Assembly (NCBI GenBank): GCA_018340375.1
Contig: JAFFJZ010000001.1
Coordinates: 57,404,001 to 57,468,000, forward strand
Origin: Gonatopus flavifemur
Taxonomy: Eukaryota > Arthropoda > Insecta > Hymenoptera > Dryinidae
DNA: 64,000 nt
Direction: 5' to 3'
Shown: piece by piece, positions 61,372 through 64,000 of the stretch
Layout: every line of letters starts with the position of its first letter
Position numbering within the stretch: the first letter of the stretch is position 1
Made by a program: the position numbers and the translations under genes
The notes under the pieces: model-generated
Told to the model about the DNA's origin: nothing
The model's input: only the letters and a program-made list of their open reading frames with translations
The model's database searches: none

Positions 61372-61801
61372 CACGGAGAAAAAAAATTTGCTGACGCAGC
61401 AAATAGAGGTATTACGTATAGAATAGTAAATGTTTTCGCTAAACTAGCCAAGAATTTGCTACCACAGTTAACTGAATTACTGAGAAAGCAACATGATCGA
61501 CTAAAGCGGCAAATTTTTCGCTGGACTAGCAAAATTGTTGGTATTATATACAGAGTAGCAAACAAAATTTTGCTGTCATAGCTAACGAGGGTGCTGTGTT
61601 AGCAAATAAATTGCTCTCACAGCAAAAAGTTTGCTGCTGCAGCAAAAGTCACCCAGCAAAATTAGGTTTCGTTTTCATGGCGAATTCTTTTTTCTCCGTT
61701 TAGCTGAGGCAGCAGGGAATGTCGGCTTTTCCTGCAAAATTTGTTTGCTATTTTATATATAATACCTGGATTCTTTGCGTCAGCGAATGGTTTTCTCCAT
61801 G
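61372..61801. mobile_element. MITE with AGCAAAATTTTGCT word array
   Basis: The left arm CACGGAGAAAAAAAATTTGC, GCTGACGCA, AGGTATTACGTATAGAATAG is mirrored over about 70 nt by the right end (61725-61801: CTATTTTATATATAATACC, TGCGTCAGC, TTTTCTCCATG). TA precedes the left end (61370-61371), but CG follows the right. Inside, GCAAA/TTTGC words recur, and a GGTATTATATACAGAGTAGCAAA unit is repeated internally at about 61530-61560. TTTTTTCTCCGT at 61689-61699 is an internal near-copy of the terminus. Confidence 0.7.
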
Positions 61802-62029
61802 CGCATTTGATACGTATTCTGGTACTAAAAATGGCAGCATTCCAATTCAACTTTATGTCGCTTCGGTAATCAAAAGCAAGGATCTGGAGTGTATTTTACA
61901 ACCTACGCAATCGTCGAAGGGTAAATGCAGACAACAAGAACATTCTTGTCTGATATTCCAACGGTTGGAACGTTGGATTTCTCCCATAAAAGTTGATGAG
62001 TATCATCCATATATGGCTCAGTGATCTGC

Positions 62030-62520
62030 CATCGATGGGCCATATGCATTGAGAGGAAGGCTCCTAGCTGCAGCAACCAAAATTTAGTTGTCTCAACTCA
62101 ATTTCAGCTGGCGTCAATAGGAGTCTAGTTGTCTGAAATATGAATAAAAGAATCTATTCGAGTGGAATAGAAAATTTGGCTGTGACATATAGAATTTATT
62201 TGGTTCAACTGAATCTTCATTTGGAGTAACTTGATTTCCTAGTTGTCTAATATTCAACTAAACTTTCCTCTGAGTACATTTCAACCATCCGAAAATCCGT
62301 TTTTGAAAAGGCTTAAATGGGTTTGTAATAAAACAGCCAATCGGAAAAAATAATTTCTTCGACTGAATGAACTTTTCAGTTAGTTGTAAAAATGAGTTTC
62401 AATTAATAAAAGAATACGTTTAGTAAAGGCGACTTCAAATTAGTAACAGCAACTATAGTCAGAAAAATGAAATTCGAATTTAGTTGAGCCAACACCCATT
62501 CTAGTTCTCCAAATATGAAT
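62030..62520. repeat. TAGTTG/CAACTA word array, includes MITE 62047-62276
   Basis: CATTGAGAGGAAGGCTCC (62047) and the inverse of TACTCAGAGGAAAG (ending 62276) may bound one copy related to 49345-49596. Words: CTAGCTGCAGC, AATTTAGTTGTC, GAGTCTAGTTG, TCCTAGTTGTC, CAACTAAAC. The word run continues to about 62520. Confidence 0.5.
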
Positions 62521-62531
62521 AACTCTATCCA

Positions 62532-62856
62532 CCCTGGTGAAAAAACTTTCTCTGGAAATCTGTCAAAATTTCCTTCAACTGCAAAACTTTAAATCTCCTT
62601 GAAAAACTCTAAAAACCTATGAAAATTTCGTCAAAGTCTGAAAAGTCTTGAGAAACTCTAAAAATTTCTGAAAACTTCTGAAAAACTCTCACTTATCGGG
62701 CACGTTTTCCCACTGAAAATCTTTCTGAATATCAATGAATATCTTTGAAAAATTCTGAACTTTTCTGAAAATCACTGCGACTCTCTGAGAAACTATGAAC
62801 ACCTCTGAAATTCTCTGAAAATTTCAGTGATTTTCAGCGAAATTTTTCCATCAGGG
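62532..62856. mobile_element. CCCTGGTG-ended element with TCTGAAAA word array
   Basis: CCCTGGTGAAAAAACTTTC at the left, and the inverse of CCCTGATGGAAAAATTTC at the right. CTGAAAAACTCT and CTCTGAAA words fill the 325 bp. Opposite orientation to 48496-48994, with matching end and word. CA flanks both sides. Confidence 0.7.
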
Positions 62857-62987
62857 CAGTTGCTGGACCTAATTTGGAATAAGGAGAATTATTTATGTTT
62901 TTCGGTGTCTAATCGATTAAAATAGTTATTCGTACTTTTGCATAGCATACTTGGGATTACGCATTGCCGCGCACTTCGAATTTCTCA

Positions 62988-63225
62988 CACGGAGAAAATA
63001 AACCATCAATTTTTCATGTAAGACACAATATTTTTCACCGTGGTTCATATCAACGCCAGACCTAGTTTTAATTTTGATGGAAATTTATATTTCCACACAG
63101 TAAAATAGTTCCCCATAAGGATTATATTTACGTTGTCCAATTCACACATTAAGAAATTCCTGTGATGAAATTCAGAAATTCATGGATTTTCAGGAAAATT
63201 TCTTATTTAGTAACAGGGACTGGAA
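62988..63225. mobile_element. partial copy of the 28823-29189 MITE, opposite orientation
   Basis: Begins CACGGAGAAAATAAACC and follows the reverse complement of 28823-29189 through CCACACAGTAAAATAGTT and GATTTTCAGGAAAATTTC, then stops near the equivalent of 28950. The other terminus is missing. Confidence 0.65.
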
Positions 63226-63289
63226 TGTTATTCACTTTCGTTACTTATTATATATAAAATCTATATAATAAATATATAACTTATGTACA

Positions 63290-63309
63290 ATATATATATA
63301 TATATATAT
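63290..63309. repeat. TA microsatellite
   Basis: Uninterrupted TA run directly before a possible transposon end (AGGGTGTGTCAAAAAAAA at 63311). Confidence 0.9.
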
Positions 63310-63310
63310 T

Positions 63311-64000
63311 AGGGTGTGTCAAAAAAAATTTTTTTTTTATTAAAGGGGCTTTAATAAAACCCTTCATTCCGACCCCAAACTGAACCTCATGAAACCTCAG
63401 GCCTCTAGCTTCAAATTTAGAGGTCGCTCAATCGAGTTTTATATTTGCCAGTTTGAAAAGTCACCTAATACATGGAATTTCGGCATTTTCTGGAGAAAAT
63501 TCGCTGCCAGGCACAATTTTGAAGATATCACGATGAACTTAGGCTCAAAATACTCGTAAGGGATCCACCTTTGATGATGATCTACCTTTTTTCGTGAGGA
63601 GGGTTTTTGACGTTTCTTACGAAGGGTGAAGTTCACGAAACACGTGTAAAATGGGAATAATAATGATGAAACAAAGTGAAACCGTACAATCTATCGACGG
63701 AATGTTATTGACCTGTATTTTCCCGTAGAGAAGGAAACATTAGATGAGTCAAGAGTTCTCAGTATGATTCAGTACCAGCTAGCAACCATGTTGCTGAAGT
63801 TCGAATCGTTTTTTGAAACGAATTCGTAATCGAATAAACAGAATATTCAGCTGTTGGAGACCCCAAATTTTGCAGTACATTCTTAAATTGATGTTTCTCG
63901 TTACAAAGAGTCAATTCGAGGGAATAAATACAGATGACTCGTTAGATCCCATGAGTTTGGATTTTCGTTTCGGTTTTATAAACGATTCAAACTTCAGCAA
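63311..64000. other. possible left end of a transposon, cut by the window edge
   Basis: AGGGTGTGTCAAAAAAAA is a typical transposon-like terminus. No inverse copy is present before position 64000. The short minus-strand frame at 63439-63636 is not recognised. Confidence 0.25.

Noticed and set aside
61372..61700. Right end of the GCAAA-word MITE at TTTTTTCTCCGT (61700) with TA behind it
   Set aside because: A much longer inverted match to the left arm ends at 61801; the 61700 site is an internal near-copy.

Overview
The window is AT-rich animal nuclear DNA, almost certainly from an insect. One intact protein gene is recognisable: a secreted two-repeat protein of the insect G12 / Bla g 1-type allergen family (32262-34331). 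It has a TATA box, a tiny first exon, an 804-nt GT-AG intron and a poly(A) signal. The insect call rests on this family and on the style of the mobile elements; I cannot fix the order. There are no operons, no CRISPR array, no rRNA and no convincing functional tRNA.

Most of the remaining interpretable sequence is transposon-derived and heavily nested. Region by region: a deleted pogo-like element with the end of a PHD-finger transposase (795-1765); a TA-flanked MITE split by an hAT-like element (3325-6016); a composite repeat rich in CCAGTACTGG-like words, split by a second hAT (8455-12020), with a reverse copy at 23703-24673; a 2.4 kb TA-flanked element with several nested hairpins (17326-19740); an hAT inside an hAT (25466-26034); hairpin and word-array elements at 26.2-30.2 kb; the G12 gene (32.2-34.5 kb); hairpin elements at 36.1-38.6 kb; a nearly intact Tc1 element with two nonsense codons (46016-47679); a dense MITE cluster (48.5-54.2 kb); and more at 60.6-63.3 kb. 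Long stretches at 12.0-16.4, 19.7-23.2, 30.2-32.2, 39-45.4 and 54.2-60.6 kb show no gene or repeat I can name.

The most unusual feature is a recurring architecture. At least eighteen repeat blocks are each built from many degenerate copies of one short self-complementary word, and the word differs from block to block (GAGTGAAAATTCACTC, CCAGTACTGG, AGCAAAATTTTGCT, TTCTGAAAATTCAGAA, GGAACGTTCC and others). Many of these blocks are bounded by termini like CAC(T/G)GAGAAAA with TA duplications, or by CCCA..TAGCAC termini with no clear duplication. This is the best candidate here for something not covered by standard categories.
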